Assembly (NCBI GenBank): GCA_000727475.1
Contig: KL647294.1
Location: 1,672,369-1,736,368, forward strand
Direction: 5' to 3'
Length of the DNA stretch: 64,000 bases
Source: Sarcocystis neurona
Taxonomy: Eukaryota; Apicomplexa; Conoidasida; Eucoccidiorida; Sarcocystidae
Under the pieces are notes generated by a model, which was not told the DNA's origin, did no database searches, and saw nothing but the letters and a program-made list of their open reading frames with translations. The position numbers and the translations under genes are program-made. Of the stretch, positions 13,801-24,411 are shown in pieces (positions within the stretch are counted from its first letter, which is position 1; each line of letters starts with the position of its first letter).

Positions 13801-14121
13801 TAATGGCATGCCTTGAGGGGAGAATGGAGGTCGACCGACGGCTCCAGGTCTGGCTCCTTGCTGTTGCACTTGCTGGAGTTGCTGCAGCTGCATCGGCGAC
13901 AAGGGGGGAGGCGGTGGGCGCGCCCCGCCGCCAGCCGGAAAGGCACCAGGTGGCGACACACCAAGGGGAGCAGCGCCAGGGGGAAAATTCTGCATTGCTG
14001 GGCGCATACCCCGCGGAGGCCCAGTAGGTGAGAACGGTCCTGCTGCTCCTGGACCAGGAAACGGCGGTCGACCGGCAGCGCTCTGCGGTGACGGCGGAAA
14101 AGGTGCTGCTGGGGACGCCAT
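1846..14121 (-). CDS. Pro/Gln-rich beta-propeller (tectonin-like) repeat protein, six exons
   Basis: Predicted exons, 5' to 3' on the minus strand, are 14121-13231, 11285-11178, 9528-9379, 7696-7619, 5432-5346 and 2220-1846. They give about 562 residues and every junction is phase 0. The first ~260 residues are low-complexity Pro, Gln, Gly and Ala (a PPPPP run and several QQQ runs). The rest is a repeated module: a small-residue/hydrophobic strand, then FD-x-x-x-N-x-LW-x-(I/V)-N or G, then G-x-L and a Trp, as in [28 protein letters not shown] and [13 protein letters not shown]. Such spacing is typical of tectonin-like or other blade-type beta-propellers, usually binding scaffolds. The C-terminus is basic and then Pro/Ser/Ala-rich. 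The donors are GTAAGC, GTAAAA, GTGAGT, GTGAGC and one GC (GGCCTTCAG|GCAAGT); the acceptors are YAG with pyrimidine tracts. The ATG is the first in the open frame. The repeat fold is a fair inference; the function is unknown, and an additional in-phase exon cannot be excluded. Confidence 0.72.
2836..2892. repeat. TA/TATG microsatellite in intron 5
   Basis: Alternating TATATACATATATATACATATG tract within the last intron of the propeller gene. It is flanked by more dispersed GTACAC/ACGTAT alternating motifs up to about 3700. Confidence 0.8.
3940..4680. repeat. CTG/CAG-rich low-complexity block in intron 5
   Basis: Many CTG and GCTGCTGCT units on the plus strand, so CAG on the sense strand of the surrounding minus-strand gene. 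It leaves open frames of 60-120 codons on both strands. No splice sites with matching phase support a coding exon here, so I treat it as intronic triplet-rich DNA of the kind known from Eimeria. Confidence 0.6.
6720..7620. repeat. Purine-rich (GA) domain in intron 4
   Basis: About 900 bases in which the plus strand is overwhelmingly A/G (GAAGAGGA, AGAGAGGA and similar runs). It directly abuts the 26-codon exon at 7619-7696. On the sense (minus) strand it is polypyrimidine, starting at the 5' end of the intron. Long minus-strand ORFs here encode only Ser/Phe/Leu/Pro and are compositional. Confidence 0.7.
8020..8180. repeat. TA/CATA microsatellites in intron 3
   Basis: Two perfect (TA)n stretches, near 8029-8048 and 8150-8168, linked by CACGCTCACATGCG and CATATCTGTACGTATG alternating sequence. 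Confidence 0.75.
9333..9353. repeat. (CA)n dinucleotide repeat
   Basis: Short perfect CA run a few tens of bases downstream, in the sense direction, of the splice donor that ends the 9379-9528 exon of the propeller gene. Confidence 0.75.
12420..13190. repeat. Long alternating purine-pyrimidine tract (TGTA/TACG) in intron 1
   Basis: About 770 bases of almost unbroken pyrimidine-purine alternation built from TATG, TGTA, TACG and TATA. It lies within intron 1 (13230-11286) of the propeller gene. All three stop codons contain two adjacent purines, so a strictly alternating sequence cannot contain a stop in any of the six frames. This explains the very long overlapping Tyr/Val/Cys or His/Ile/Thr open frames on both strands. 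Confidence 0.9.
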
Positions 14122-14550
14122 TAGGATGCCAATAACGACTCAAACGAGGAAAATGCCGGTGGATACTCAGAATTATACAGCTGATATCTCAGTTGAAGCT
14201 ACGGGGGGGTTGAAGTAGACGCGCAGTCACATGGCCTGTTTTACTTCTGTGTAGCACACGCTTGTGTGGGGGAGATTTCTCAATGTTGCCTCCTTGCATA
14301 CACCAGAAAGGGAGGCTACGAAGGAACGTGATATACAAGTGGGGGCGGAGGAAACTAGCGGTGGTAGTGGTAACAGATTTCCACTGCTTTTACATTCAAG
14401 CTGCTCACGCGCAGTCCTGAGGTTCCTTCGCACACTGCCGTTCTGGTTGACTGTTGCACTCAAGGCAGAGCAGAGGCACGTACTGTAGCGACAGGGACAC
14501 AAAAATCGGTGGAGAAAAAGGAGAGATGTCTTACGTCTATCGGCATGCCA

Positions 14551-14603
14551 CACATTCACACATTCACACATTCACATTCACACACACACACACACACACA
14601 CGC
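14551..14603. repeat. CACATT hexamer and CA repeat
   Basis: Four CACATT-type units (CACATTCACACATTCACACATTCACATTCA) run into a (CA)n tract. It lies about 430 bases upstream of the ATG of the minus-strand propeller gene. Confidence 0.75.
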
Positions 14604-14934
14604 GCAAAAATGTAACACATAGCTCCGAGTTGAACGTAAGTACACCGAAGCCAGCAGATCCTCGTACGTGTGCTACGGGTTGGCTCAATGACATGTAGGC
14701 GAGTGAACTGATGCAGTTCGTAGATAAACTGTCGCGACACTAAGAAAGATCCACCGGAGTTCTCGAGGCTCGGTCTTGGCGCCGCAGCTAATCAGCACTG
14801 CCGCACTGTGCGTATCCCCTCCTTGCGGTTATTCCTGTTCCCTGCTGCAGACACCGAACTCTGTCGTAAAGCCTGTCGACTCGTGAAGATACTCAAACCG
14901 GGAAGGAAAGGCAGGTGCAGTGCTACGGAAAAAG

Positions 14935-15219
14935 ATGGAAGAAATGGGAGATGCACTACGGAGAGTGCCGGGGATCGGACGCTCCACCACACAGCAGCAC
15001 GTCAGGGTCTGCCGTACTAACCGTGTTCTCACAACCGGGGTGTCGGCGAAAGAAAGAGATGCAGCAACGGCCACCACAGCTACACAGGTACCACTTTTCC
15101 AAGACAGAACACTGTCCTTAAAAAGAATCGCAACAGCAGAATTAGCAACACCAGCACGGAGCGAAAGAAGCGCCGGTCTACCGTTTTCAATCCATTACAG
15201 CGCTATGATCCCGGCGTAG
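14935..15219 (+). CDS. Candidate small ORF, unknown product
   Basis: An open frame with an ATG at 14935 gives 94 residues that look protein-like: a charged start (MEEMGDALRRVPGIGR) followed by Ser/Thr/Ala-rich sequence with mixed codons and no triplet bias. A potential donor ACACAG|GTACCA lies inside it near 15088, so the true exon may end there. Upstream in the same direction, TTCCCTGCTGCAG at about 14838-14850 would serve as an acceptor. It overlaps the 3' end of the minus-strand gene at 15187 by about 30 bases. I recognise no family, and it may be a chance frame. Confidence 0.25.
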   Translation: MEEMGDALRRVPGIGRSTTQQHVRVCRTNRVLTTGVSAKERDAATATTATQVPLFQDRTLSLKRIATAELATPARSERSAGLPFSIHYSAMIPA

Positions 15220-15845
15220 CACCAGCAGCACGAACTCAAGCTGCACCGGAAGCGGCCCAACGTGTGCATTTTCTGCTCCCCAGAAGCCGTAAATCCGCTC
15301 TGCGCGCGGGAGACACAGGCACTGGAAAAGTAGCGGACTCCTCCGTGCGTACACCGCAACAATATCCACGCGTTTGTCGGGATGACTATAGCCGGAGATG
15401 ACGAGTCCGCAAGCTGCTGTTCTGTTTCGGGGGTCCCGAGCAGAGCAAAGCAGCTATCCTCCAAGACGCACGGTTTCCTTCTGCTGGGACCTAGTGTAAC
15501 GTACGGTTGTTCACGTACGCCTCCGTTGGATTGTGGCGCCACTAGAACTCAGCAGTAGCGCCCCGAGAACGAGCCGCGTCAGCAGCAGCGTGCGTAGCAA
15601 CAGTAGTAGTGAGGGCACGGCAGCATGTGAAGATCCAAGTGATGGGGGGCAGGACGAGAAAGGCATACGGGCAGCGTAGGTCCGGGAGAAAAAAGTTTGA
15701 CGTGTAACGAGAATGAGCGAAACCCCACAAAGCTGTACGTACCGTTCTTCGCGTGTATGTACGCTGTAGAAGCAGTGGCTGCTGGGAATAATCCACTTCC
15801 TGCCGCGTGCCCCGACAAATTTAATCTTCTAGCTGAAATCTCTGC
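15187..15845 (-). CDS. 3' end (two exons) of an unrecognised gene
   Basis: The exons are 15845-15743 and 15413-15187. The donor AAC-G|GTACGT (phase 1) joins the acceptor CAGCAG|CT-TGC, giving a 110-residue terminal segment. It begins AEISARRLNLSG, passes through GYSHPDKRVDIVAVYARR and LPRAERIYGFWGAENAHVG, and ends LLVLRRDHSAVMD before TGA. The composition is normal globular protein, unlike the triplet-rich surroundings. The upstream acceptor TTTCTGTGCTGGCAG|GCA is phase 0, so earlier exons must exist to the right in the CTG-rich block; I could not place them. I do not recognise the family. A +1 reading of the same DNA on this strand is also open but less protein-like. Confidence 0.45.
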
Positions 15846-18548
15846 CTGCCAGCACAGAAATGGCTCTTGTTCCTTGCACGAGGAGACACCGAGCAACAAC
15901 AGCAGCAGCAGCAGCCTTCTACTAGCGCCAATCGACAAGCCTGTTGGTGTCGCGCTGCTAATTCAAACATCGCTTTCTAACCTCTTGCAGCCGTGCGCAC
16001 CGACCTGCAAGCGGCGCGTGCTGCTACTGTTAATGCGTGCTGCTCCTGCGGGTGCTGTCGGTGCTGCTACCACTTGTGTCGCTGTAATCGAATTGCCCTC
16101 AAGGCTGCTGTTGGAGCATCCCATCTTGCTCTGCATTACCCCTGCTGCTATTTTTCGTGTTGCGGTTCTTTATGTGGGCTTTCCAGAGTCCACGCTGCCT
16201 CCGGTATTTATTCGAGCAACAATTGATGCACTGCATCTACACAGCAGCTACGCAGCTGCTGCTGCTAGCTCCTTGGAGGAGCTAGACTCCGCGTCTCGCT
16301 AGGACCGTCGTCCTCTTACGTGCGGCCCCGGCCGAGGAAAAGGCGGAGGAGAGTGGCAAGAAACTAACGCTGCAACTGTAGTACATACCAGCTAGTTGCC
16401 GGCGCGGCCGCTACTGCTGCTGCTGTTGTGTCATTTGTAATAAGTGGAAAGCATTCTAACGACATTCTAGCTGGATCTGCTGCTCGTGCTGAGGGGTTAC
16501 TGGTGCCCCTTCCGCTGCCCTTTGCCTACTGCGCCTTGCGGTGCTGCCGTCGGCGCCGCTGTTGAACTGCTACTACTGCTCCTGCTGCTCGAGCAAACGC
16601 TGCTACCTGCTAGCTGGCTGTAGCGTCACCAGTCACGCAGCTAGTGTATCGAAGAATCGTTGACAATGAAGAGATGACGTGCTGCGGCCAGTACGGCTAA
16701 TGCACGTGCTTCAGTCGCTAGTGATACTGGTCCCACAAGAGGCAGTACAGTAGCAAACCCTGGTGTTATTTCTGTTGCTGTTTTGCACTCGCTGCCGGTG
16801 CCATTCGGTACTGCTGCTTGCAGGTGCTGCGTAGTATTGAAGAATGCACTGGCTCTGCGTCGTCAACAGACGTTGTGGCTGCACGTAGACGACCCCGCAG
16901 GCACAGCTCTCCAAAGACATGCTCTTGCCGCTCTTGTAGAGGTTGCTGTTGCTGCTTCCTCTGCACGGGATCCCGGCGCCACTTTTCGTCCTACCGTAAA
17001 GCCGCGGCGACGGCTCCGGCTACTCGTCCAGTACATCATGCTGCTGCGGTTGCTACTGATGCGGTTCTTGATCCGCCTTCTTTTGCTCCTGCTGCGCCGC
17101 GGTAAAAACCGATGCTGGTGCTACAGGTGCCTCTGCTCCTCTGCGTCCCCTGCCGCTTCCACCTCCTCTTCTACCCTGATACTATCATTGCAACACTGTC
17201 ACTCATCAGAAACGCCTGCTGCTGGTGCTGCTCCGCATCGAATCCTCGTGGTGTTACCGGATACGCGCTGATGCTGCTGTTGCATCGGCAGGTGCTCTCG
17301 ATGCTCGGCTGCTGTTCGTGGTGCTGCTCAATCTCCCCACGGCAGCCGCCCGCTGGAGCGTGCTGCTGTTGTAATCCAAGATAATGTGCGATCTTGGCGC
17401 AGGTGCCTTGCCTGCCGCCGCAGGCGCACTGCGGCCGACTCGTCCTCCAACGCTGGCGCTGTCCCGCGATGACTCCATCGCGCTGGCCGAACATGTGGAA
17501 GCATGGAGGCAGGGCGGCCCTCACCTTCTTTCGACGCCGCAGAAGCTCCTACGCTTGATAACCCGCAGATGCTATTATACGCACTACGGCGTCGTGTGAT
17601 ACACAGCGCTGATCGAAAAGTGCCTACACCTTCTGCGATACACAAAGATGCCACAAGTGCTCAGTTGACGTCAATGTATCAACACGAATACGCGTATACA
17701 CACAGATCTACGCTCGTGTAGACTACGCAGAGGGCCACGGTTTATGAATGACTGAGGTGCAGAGCGCCGGTACGGGAGGAGGCGCTCTCTTTTGCAGTAA
17801 ACGAGCCCTAACACCCACCAGATAGATCATATTAATATGAACATGTTTGCGGCTTGAAAACACTGAACATTAGACCGCTTGTGACGCGACAGAAGACTGA
17901 ATTTTATGCGACACAACAATACCGAGCTTGCTGCGTACGAGAGACCCGCAGTTGTACATAATAGTCGCCAACTTCATGTAGTCACACATGTACGCATATC
18001 GAGACCTACACGTTAGTTACACGTTATCAAGGAGAAAGCAGCATAGGTGTCGTTGCTTCCCAAGAGCACACACGTACGTTCGTGTAACAGTTTGTCGAGC
18101 TGCATGTGTCTTCCGATAGTACACGACTACTCGTCTGAGTGTATGTGCGCATGAGTGCGTGTCTATTAGTGTGTCCGTTTCGAACTATACACCAGAGTGT
18201 GCACAGTGTACGGAGCCGTCACAGACGTGCACGCACAACTAAGCTCACACACAAGAATGGCGCAAAACGGCGCGCACGCTCCTTTTTATGGAGTATCCCC
18301 ACGTGTTCTTTCACTATGTAGGGGCTCAATTTTTTTTTAATCTCGTATGCGCTGTGACACCTTTCCTCCATTTTTTCCCCCCATTCCTTCTCCCTATATG
18401 CAAGCACATACGTATACGGGGGTGTACGTTCCTTCTCCATGCTTATGCATGGACACGCATAGACTTTTTGATGGTGCTTAATAGTCGACCATTGCCCGAG
18501 GCATCAGATGTAGAGCTAAAACTCCACTTCGCCGAAATTCACCAACTT
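15846..18548. other. CTG/CAG-rich block with unplaced exon-like patches
   Basis: Plus-strand CTG-rich sequence dominates 15.9-17.4 kb. Several minus-strand stretches look exon-like but lack phase-matched splice partners. Near 16770-16960 one has an Arg/Thr/Ala-rich reading. At 17478 an ATG starts MESSRDSASVGGRVGRSAP and could be the first exon of the gene ending at 15187. From 17.7 to 18.3 kb the sequence is AT-balanced and I see nothing in it. Confidence 0.35.
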
Positions 18549-18961
18549 TCACTGAAAAACACTCACGCAAGTTTTACATCGTTTTGGACGACTGTCTTCT
18601 TTGAGATGTGGTTTTGCATCCTGCAACACCAGCCATGCTATTTTCTGCCGTCGTGTCTGCACCCCTGCATTGATCTGCATTTGTGTTTGCTCAGCAGTGT
18701 CACGTCTGTGTATGTGTACACCGTCACGCAGAACCTTGCGGTTGTTTCTATATAACGAAATCTCCTGAGATTTGAACAACTCTAGTAGCTCTTCTGAATA
18801 CTTCTCAGGCGCTGGTGTTGCGGCTTTGCTACGTCTACCGTGGCACCCTCTGATGGACTTGCTCAGCTGCTGGTGCTGCTGCAGCTGGTGTTGCGAAGAG
18901 GGGCGGAGAGCCTTCAACAGCTCGCCAGAGTCGCCAGCCCCTGCTTCTTTCTGTTTGTAAG
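18549..18961 (-). CDS. Terminal exon of an unrecognised hydrophilic protein
   Basis: A minus-strand open frame runs from a possible acceptor CTTACAAACAG at about 18962 to a TGA at 18549. It encodes about 136 residues: a Gln/His-rich start (HQLQQHQQLSK), then a charged, probably helical segment containing EKYSEELLELFKSQEISLYR and DTAEQTQMQINAGVQTRRQ, then a Lys/Cys-rich end. Codon use and the charged character favour this strand over the overlapping plus-strand frame, which reads as hydrophobic low-complexity. No known domain is recognised. The 5' part of the gene is not resolved. Confidence 0.4.
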
Positions 18962-19795
18962 TTGCTCCTTCGAGTCAATCAAACATAGATGCCATGAAGA
19001 TTTCCTTTTTGCCCTTCCTGCGGCCGCTGCGTCTGTGTCTTACCCCCTGTCAAATGCCGGGTCACGGCCGTGAAAGGGTCTTTTCTTCTCTACTTCTCTT
19101 CTGTCGCTTCTTGCGCTTGCGCTTTGTCTCGCAGCCGGAATTCTGAGACATCAGTAGCGACACTGAGGACCCCGGAAAAAGCCAGATTTATTGAATGCGA
19201 GATCCCTACGCCGCTTCGTGGACACAAGTGCCACAGGCGTCATCTCGTTGTGGCCACATCCTTCACCTGTGCAATCCCTGTCTCGCTGTCGAATCAGTCC
19301 TGTTGCCCCTACACAGTGGCTACTGCTGTGTCGATGCGGCCAGTCCACGCTGCTTCTGCTGATGCGCGTCCTGCTGTTGGGGCTGCTTGCTGCCGCTATT
19401 TGCTGCCAATGTCCAACGTGCTACACTATGTACTCGCTGGTCACGCATTGGGAATTTATGTCTACACGTGGAGACCGGGCAGTACCTGTGTCTGTCCTTT
19501 AAACGGAGGCCCGTGCGAGCAACCACGCTCCGCTTCCGCGGGCTGCCAGCAGTCTCGGTACAAAGCGCCTCTCACTTTTCTTCTTCACACGCTATGCCGA
19601 AGCAGCGTATTTCAGAAAGAGATATGCATGTTCCCCTTGGCCTCATGCCCTACTGCATTGCTTTATTCAGCCCGCAACCTGAAGTGACAAGCGCTCCAGC
19701 GACGCGCTGAGCTGTTTAACAGTTACAAGTGAGAGCAGACGCAGGCTCAAATCGAGACGGTACCTTGACAAGGTAAACGCAAGAGGGTTTTCAGA

Positions 19796-22700
19796 ATGAA
19801 AAAAAATAGAGAACCAAAGCGGCAGTTTTCCTGGATGCTCTTGTGCCTCTTCGGCGCCCGTCTCATCTGCGTTAATCCAGGCGTCACCGAAGCTGCGCCT
19901 ATCCCAACTACTTCAGACGCCGAGTCTGTGGCAGGACCCGACTTGGCGTAAGCGTATAATGAATGCATCTCCAGGCAGCCTTTACGTCGTGGGGCACCGC
20001 GTAACTGCTGCATGCTTAGTAGTCATACAATGTGGTGCACCGTGCTTGTGCATGAGCCAACTCTATTCCTGTTTTGTAATCTACGTATCCAATATAGGCG
20101 TGCAGATGGAGATATAGATTCGTATCACGAGTACGGAAGTCAGTAGGCGATGCGACAGTGGAGATCATTCTGCGTATGTAAGAAGCATATCAAATAAAGA
20201 TGTATCTACAGAGGGACCCACGTGATCCGCTGTTAAGCCCTCTGCTGAACCCACAGTCAGAGCTACGTGACCTGGAGTCTTGTATAGATCACTCCCCTGC
20301 AGAACGAACGTTGCACAAACAGACCTATATTCACGCATAGAGGGCGAGAAGTGGCGCACACGTGGGCGAAGGACCGTAGGCCTACTACGCAAGCGCTGTG
20401 GGTTGTCGAAGGGAAGCCTGTCCCCTCTGTCGAGACCAAAGTCCAAATTAAGCGGTTGGATCTGATCACCAGTATACTCGAACGTGCACCAATGCCGGCG
20501 ACACATTTGGTCAGCGCTTTCAGCCGTTGTAGGACAAGGCGCACACATGCTCGGCACTCTGCCCCGCGTAGCCAGAGACTATAATTGTCTCTGTAGTACG
20601 TATATAAGTAACTACGGATATAGATTCTGTAGACGCGTACTAGCCGACAAAATTGGGTATCAGTGTAGAAGCACACGGGGATGCATCTAGCAAGAATGAG
20701 TTCTCGAACGCCTCTAGAACGAGGCAACGCTCGCCGCACGAAGGCGTGCATTGAAGTTGGATATTGTTGGAGGGGTACCTATACATGTTTACGTAAGTAT
20801 GTACAAATATGCCGGCCAAGATGTTGAAGTCGCATGTGCTTTAGGATCCCACATGCCGGTCTTAAGCCGATCCGTTCCACAGGGTTACCCTTGGTCAGCC
20901 TCGGGCAGGACCACACATCCCCGGTATCCAAGTATGGTATCTTACTGTGTGCATTTGTAGGCGCCCATACCTCTCCGTGTGGATGCCCCTGATCTGCAGA
21001 GAGTTACACTTTATCAATACGTGCATCTGTGCAAATATACACATATGTATATACCCATGGCGGATGTTGGACCTGCGGTATCCATGCATGTTTACATAAA
21101 TAAATATGTACAAATATGCGTGCCAAGATGTTGAAGTTGCGTTCCTCGTAGGATCCCCACATTGCATTCTTATGCCGATCGATTCCACAGAGTCACCCTC
21201 CGTCAGCCTCTGGCAAGACTACACATATGCCCGGTATGCACGTATGATATCTTACTGTGTGCATGTATAGGCGCCCATACCTCTCTGTATAGACGCGTAT
21301 GATCTGCAGAGATTTACACTTTATCAATACGTGCATCTGTGCAAATATATACATATGTATGTGTTGGATATTGGACGAGCGGTATCCATACTCGTTTACG
21401 TAAATATGTACAGATATGCCGGCCAAGATGTTGAAGTTGCATACCCTTTAGAATCCCCACAAGCTGCTCTTATGCTGATCGGTTCCACCGAGTCACCCTT
21501 CGTCAGCCGCTGCCAAGACTACATATATCCTGTATGCACGTATGGTATCACACCGTGTGCAAGTACAGGTGCGCATACCTCTCTGTATGGATGCTCACGA
21601 TCTGCAGGGAGTTACACTATATCAACACGTTTGTCTGCGCAAATGTATTCATACGTACATATACATATGTACATATATATGTATGAATATGATTAGTAGT
21701 GGTGCTTGGCAGGTAGACTACGATGTAATTTTCAAGGACGGAAAGACCTCTTTGCAGCACACGTATTCTATATTGAAGCAACATGGCGGCTGCTGCTTAC
21801 TGGCAAAGCGAATGGGTTTGTAGCGTGCAGCGTACGATCTTACATGGAGAAGTCATATGATGAAAGGATTGGCTAGCTCAAGTCGGTTTTGGATGGATTG
21901 TAGAAGCTTCTTTTTGCGTGCGTGAAGCGGCGAAGCATGCGCATACTGTCAAGGAGGCAGCACACCCGTTCTAAAAGGGATCAACGGTAGCAGGTAGTTG
22001 TATTCTCCTCACACCTGCAGTCCCATGTCGTGATGACGCGGGAAAGTCGGATACCTGTGGGCTTCAGAACATGCACGTGTATTAAGCGTGTAGGAAAACA
22101 ACACTCCAGAAGACGCCGTTCACTGTTTTCAACATCTACACAACTTTGCAGAGAGCTGTACGCGTGCTTCTATTCGGTGGCAGAGTATTAAGGGGCGAAT
22201 GAAATTTTGTTTGGGCCGTGTATCGAGAGCTGGCGTCGCTCTTGTACTCAGTCCGAACGTGCCGTCTCGAAAGCTGTCTCTTAGCCCGGCGAGTGCTACT
22301 GCAGTAAAGTGGAAAGTTCTAATGGGTCGAGCGGTGTGATAACAGTCTCCGAGCACCTTCGCATGTATCCTCAAGAAGATTTGCTCCTTGAAGCAGATAT
22401 CGAACGATACCTCCGATGACGGAAGCGTGTGTGCGCCACAAGGCACTGTGCGTCGCCCCGCCAAAGCGGAACAAGCCACCTCGGCACAAGAACAACTACA
22501 TCAGTTGCGCCATAGTGTATGTCTAGGCTTGTACGAGAGATGCCGAGGGCGCGTCATACCGAATACCTCGGCTACTGGTTGATAGCCTCTCCAACGCCGG
22601 TGCAGATTGCCCATTTCGCAGTTTCACGTGGAGACCTTGCAGGGAAACATACGCTTGTGTGATGCGCTTATAGTAAACTTTAGCTCGACATTACGTGAGT

Positions 22701-23783
22701 AGCGTAATTATTGACTCTTCCCTCGCAGTCCAGTAACACAGAAGTCAGTGCAGAGGTCTCCATAAGTGCACTAAGGTCGAGAGGAAGAAACATGGAGAGA
22801 GGCCCTCGTACGTCCAGTTCGAAGGAAGCTCGACTGTGTCACCCTGTATTCATACCGTGTCAATTATTTGTTTTGTGTGCAGCGATACAAACGCGCAGTT
22901 AGACGCCTTCATGGCCTTTCTACGTCATCGTCGACAACTTAGCGAACACAAACACCAAGTGTTGCATGAACAGGCTAGAAAGGGCAGAAATGGGAAACAT
23001 GAAGAAGAACATCCCAAAAGTGGCGGACGGCTCTCACATGCTTGGAGCAGAACGTGGGAGGTCCTGAAAGAGCTGTTCCATCGTATGGTTGAAAGGGTGA
23101 AAAGCGGTGTTTCACTGGCAAGGCACGCTTGGACACTGACGTGTGAAGACGCAGCGGCAGCAGACCACACAACATACGCTGGGGCCTTTTCCAAGAGAAA
23201 TGCCACAGTTCACATAAGAAGGAGTACACCCGCTGATGGGCTAAAGAAGAAGACAGCTGAACATGTAGCAACATTTACTGAGAAAGCGAGTGCAGTAAGC
23301 GCGGCACTGAACGTCAGGTGGAATAACTCCGGTGCCGAGAGCCCCCGACGGCCGCAAGCGCAAGTCCAGCAGGAAAGTGGGCACGAAATAACCGAGAAAT
23401 CGGCGGAACGTACAGAAAAGAAGACATCTGCCAAAAACAGGAGGAAACAAGACCGCGACTATCACGGGAAGAGAAGACGGTCTTACACCAAGAAACGTGG
23501 TGGAGACCCGAACTGTGCGGACGCAAGCACGGGCGCCACCAGTGGAAAAGCTGGCAGCGATCCCGCTTTTAGGAAGTCAACCAGACAGGATGCTGAACTT
23601 CAGAAGACGGCCCAGCCACAGGCTGACGGTGGGCGAACAAATGGAAGGGCGGATGCTGTGAAACAAGCGTTCAGCACCGGTGTTCTGCGCAGTGATGAGC
23701 ATGGTCGTCGTGAAAGGGTAGGGACTGAGGAGAGCACCGAGCAGACGCAGGCCCAGTACGACGAAGAGACAACGTACGGTTGA
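19796..23783 (+). CDS. Secreted basic protein with N-terminal signal peptide, two exons
   Basis: Exon 1 (19796-19947) starts at an ATG after CAGA and encodes a basic n-region (MKKNREPKRQ), a hydrophobic core (WMLLCLFGARLIC) and a small-residue cleavage zone (VTEAAPIP). It ends with the donor TTG-GC|GTAAGC, phase 2. Exon 2 starts at 22883 after TTTGTTTTGTGTGCAG, is phase 2, and runs 901 bases to TGA. The join gives about 350 residues. The mature part is hydrophilic, with a helical segment around HAWSRTWEVLKELFHRMVER and a long Lys/Arg/Ser/Glu-rich, probably disordered second half containing KRRRSYTKKRGG. Such architecture fits coccidian exported or dense-granule-like proteins, but no family is recognised. 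A 2.9-kb intron separates the exons and contains tandem repeats. Exon-like stretches at 22395-22540 and 22726-22845 do not match in phase and were left out. Confidence 0.6.
20759..21690. repeat. Tandem repeat, three copies of ~300 bp
   Basis: The motif ATGTTGAAG following GCCAAG recurs at 20821, 21128 and 21428 (spacing 307 and 300). Each copy shares further blocks in the same order: GTTTACGTAA, GATCC/GAATCC, TTCCAC-AGAGTCACCCT, GTCAGCC, CTGCAGAG-TTACACTTTATCAATACGTGCATCTGTGCAAAT. Copies run at about 20759-21060, 21061-21366 and 21367-21690 and differ by scattered substitutions. It sits inside the large intron of the secreted-protein gene. Confidence 0.85.
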
Positions 23784-24021
23784 TGGGAGGCTGTGCAACG
23801 GATGAAGATGCCCGACACCTGGTCTGGTATGCCACAGCAGCCGTCGACCAAACAATGCAGTCCAGAAGATAAAGAAGAGCTCGTTAGACTGGGGAGACAA
23901 TTGGGAATAGCCCAGATGGAGACAGGGTAGCCGCGCGACATTAGGAGTAGCACGAGGCGGATGGAGGGCGACTGGAATCGAGTAGTCATTCGAACCATAT
24001 AATCTGAGTCAGACTCGAAGT

Positions 24022-24411
24022 CTATAGAGGAAAGAAGGCGGAGGAGACTGTTGTTCGATGTGCGACGGCCGGGCGATTGAGTGCCAGGTTGGGCGCTGCA
24101 GGAAACATCTGCCTGCATACCCATCGAAGGCCCATAGTACGGAGCAACAACAGATTGGGACCTGCTGCAGTTGGCCGAGGAACACGGACAGCTTCAGGGG
24201 CTAAAACAACAGGAGCAAGAGCTGCGAATTGCAGCACCAGCAGCAACACGGCCATCAGCACAACAAGCGAAGCAACGGTGGTAGCACCGCAAGGACGATG
24301 CTGTGGATAACAACCAACAGGAGCGGCGTCAATATTCGTATATGCGGTGGTAGTGGACCTTAGCCAGTGGGCAAATAAAGTGTTCGAACCGCATTCAACC
24401 CTCTTGCTCAT
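24022..24411 (-). CDS. Candidate single-exon protein with one hydrophobic segment
   Basis: An ATG at 24411 (context AAAAAAATGAGC) opens a 129-residue frame to TAG/TAA at 24022. After about 42 polar residues comes a strong membrane segment, VASLVVLMAVLLLVLQFAAL, followed by a Pro/Leu-rich tail. This looks like a recessed signal sequence or a type II anchor. A donor-like TGG|GTATGC near 24115 could splice to another frame (GRRTSNNSLLRLLSSIDF...), so the C-terminus is uncertain. It is convergent with the secreted-protein gene ending at 23783. No family is recognised. Confidence 0.35.
   Translation of the reverse strand: MSKRVECGSNTLFAHWLRSTTTAYTNIDAAPVGCYPQHRPCGATTVASLVVLMAVLLLVLQFAALAPVVLAPEAVRVPRPTAAGPNLLLLRTMGLRWVCRQMFPAAPNLALNRPAVAHRTTVSSAFFPL

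Noticed and set aside
18288..18755. 155-codon plus-strand ORF
   Set aside because: It overlaps a more protein-like minus-strand frame and reads as hydrophobic Phe/Leu/Cys-rich sequence.
20759..21690. CRISPR-like or transposon interpretation of the repeats
   Set aside because: Units are long, directly adjacent and without spacers, and no terminal repeats or transposase frames are present; a tandem satellite fits better.
22395..22845. Two exon-like stretches in the secreted-protein intron
   Set aside because: Their acceptors are phase 0 and cannot follow the phase-2 signal-peptide exon; the direct two-exon join is consistent.
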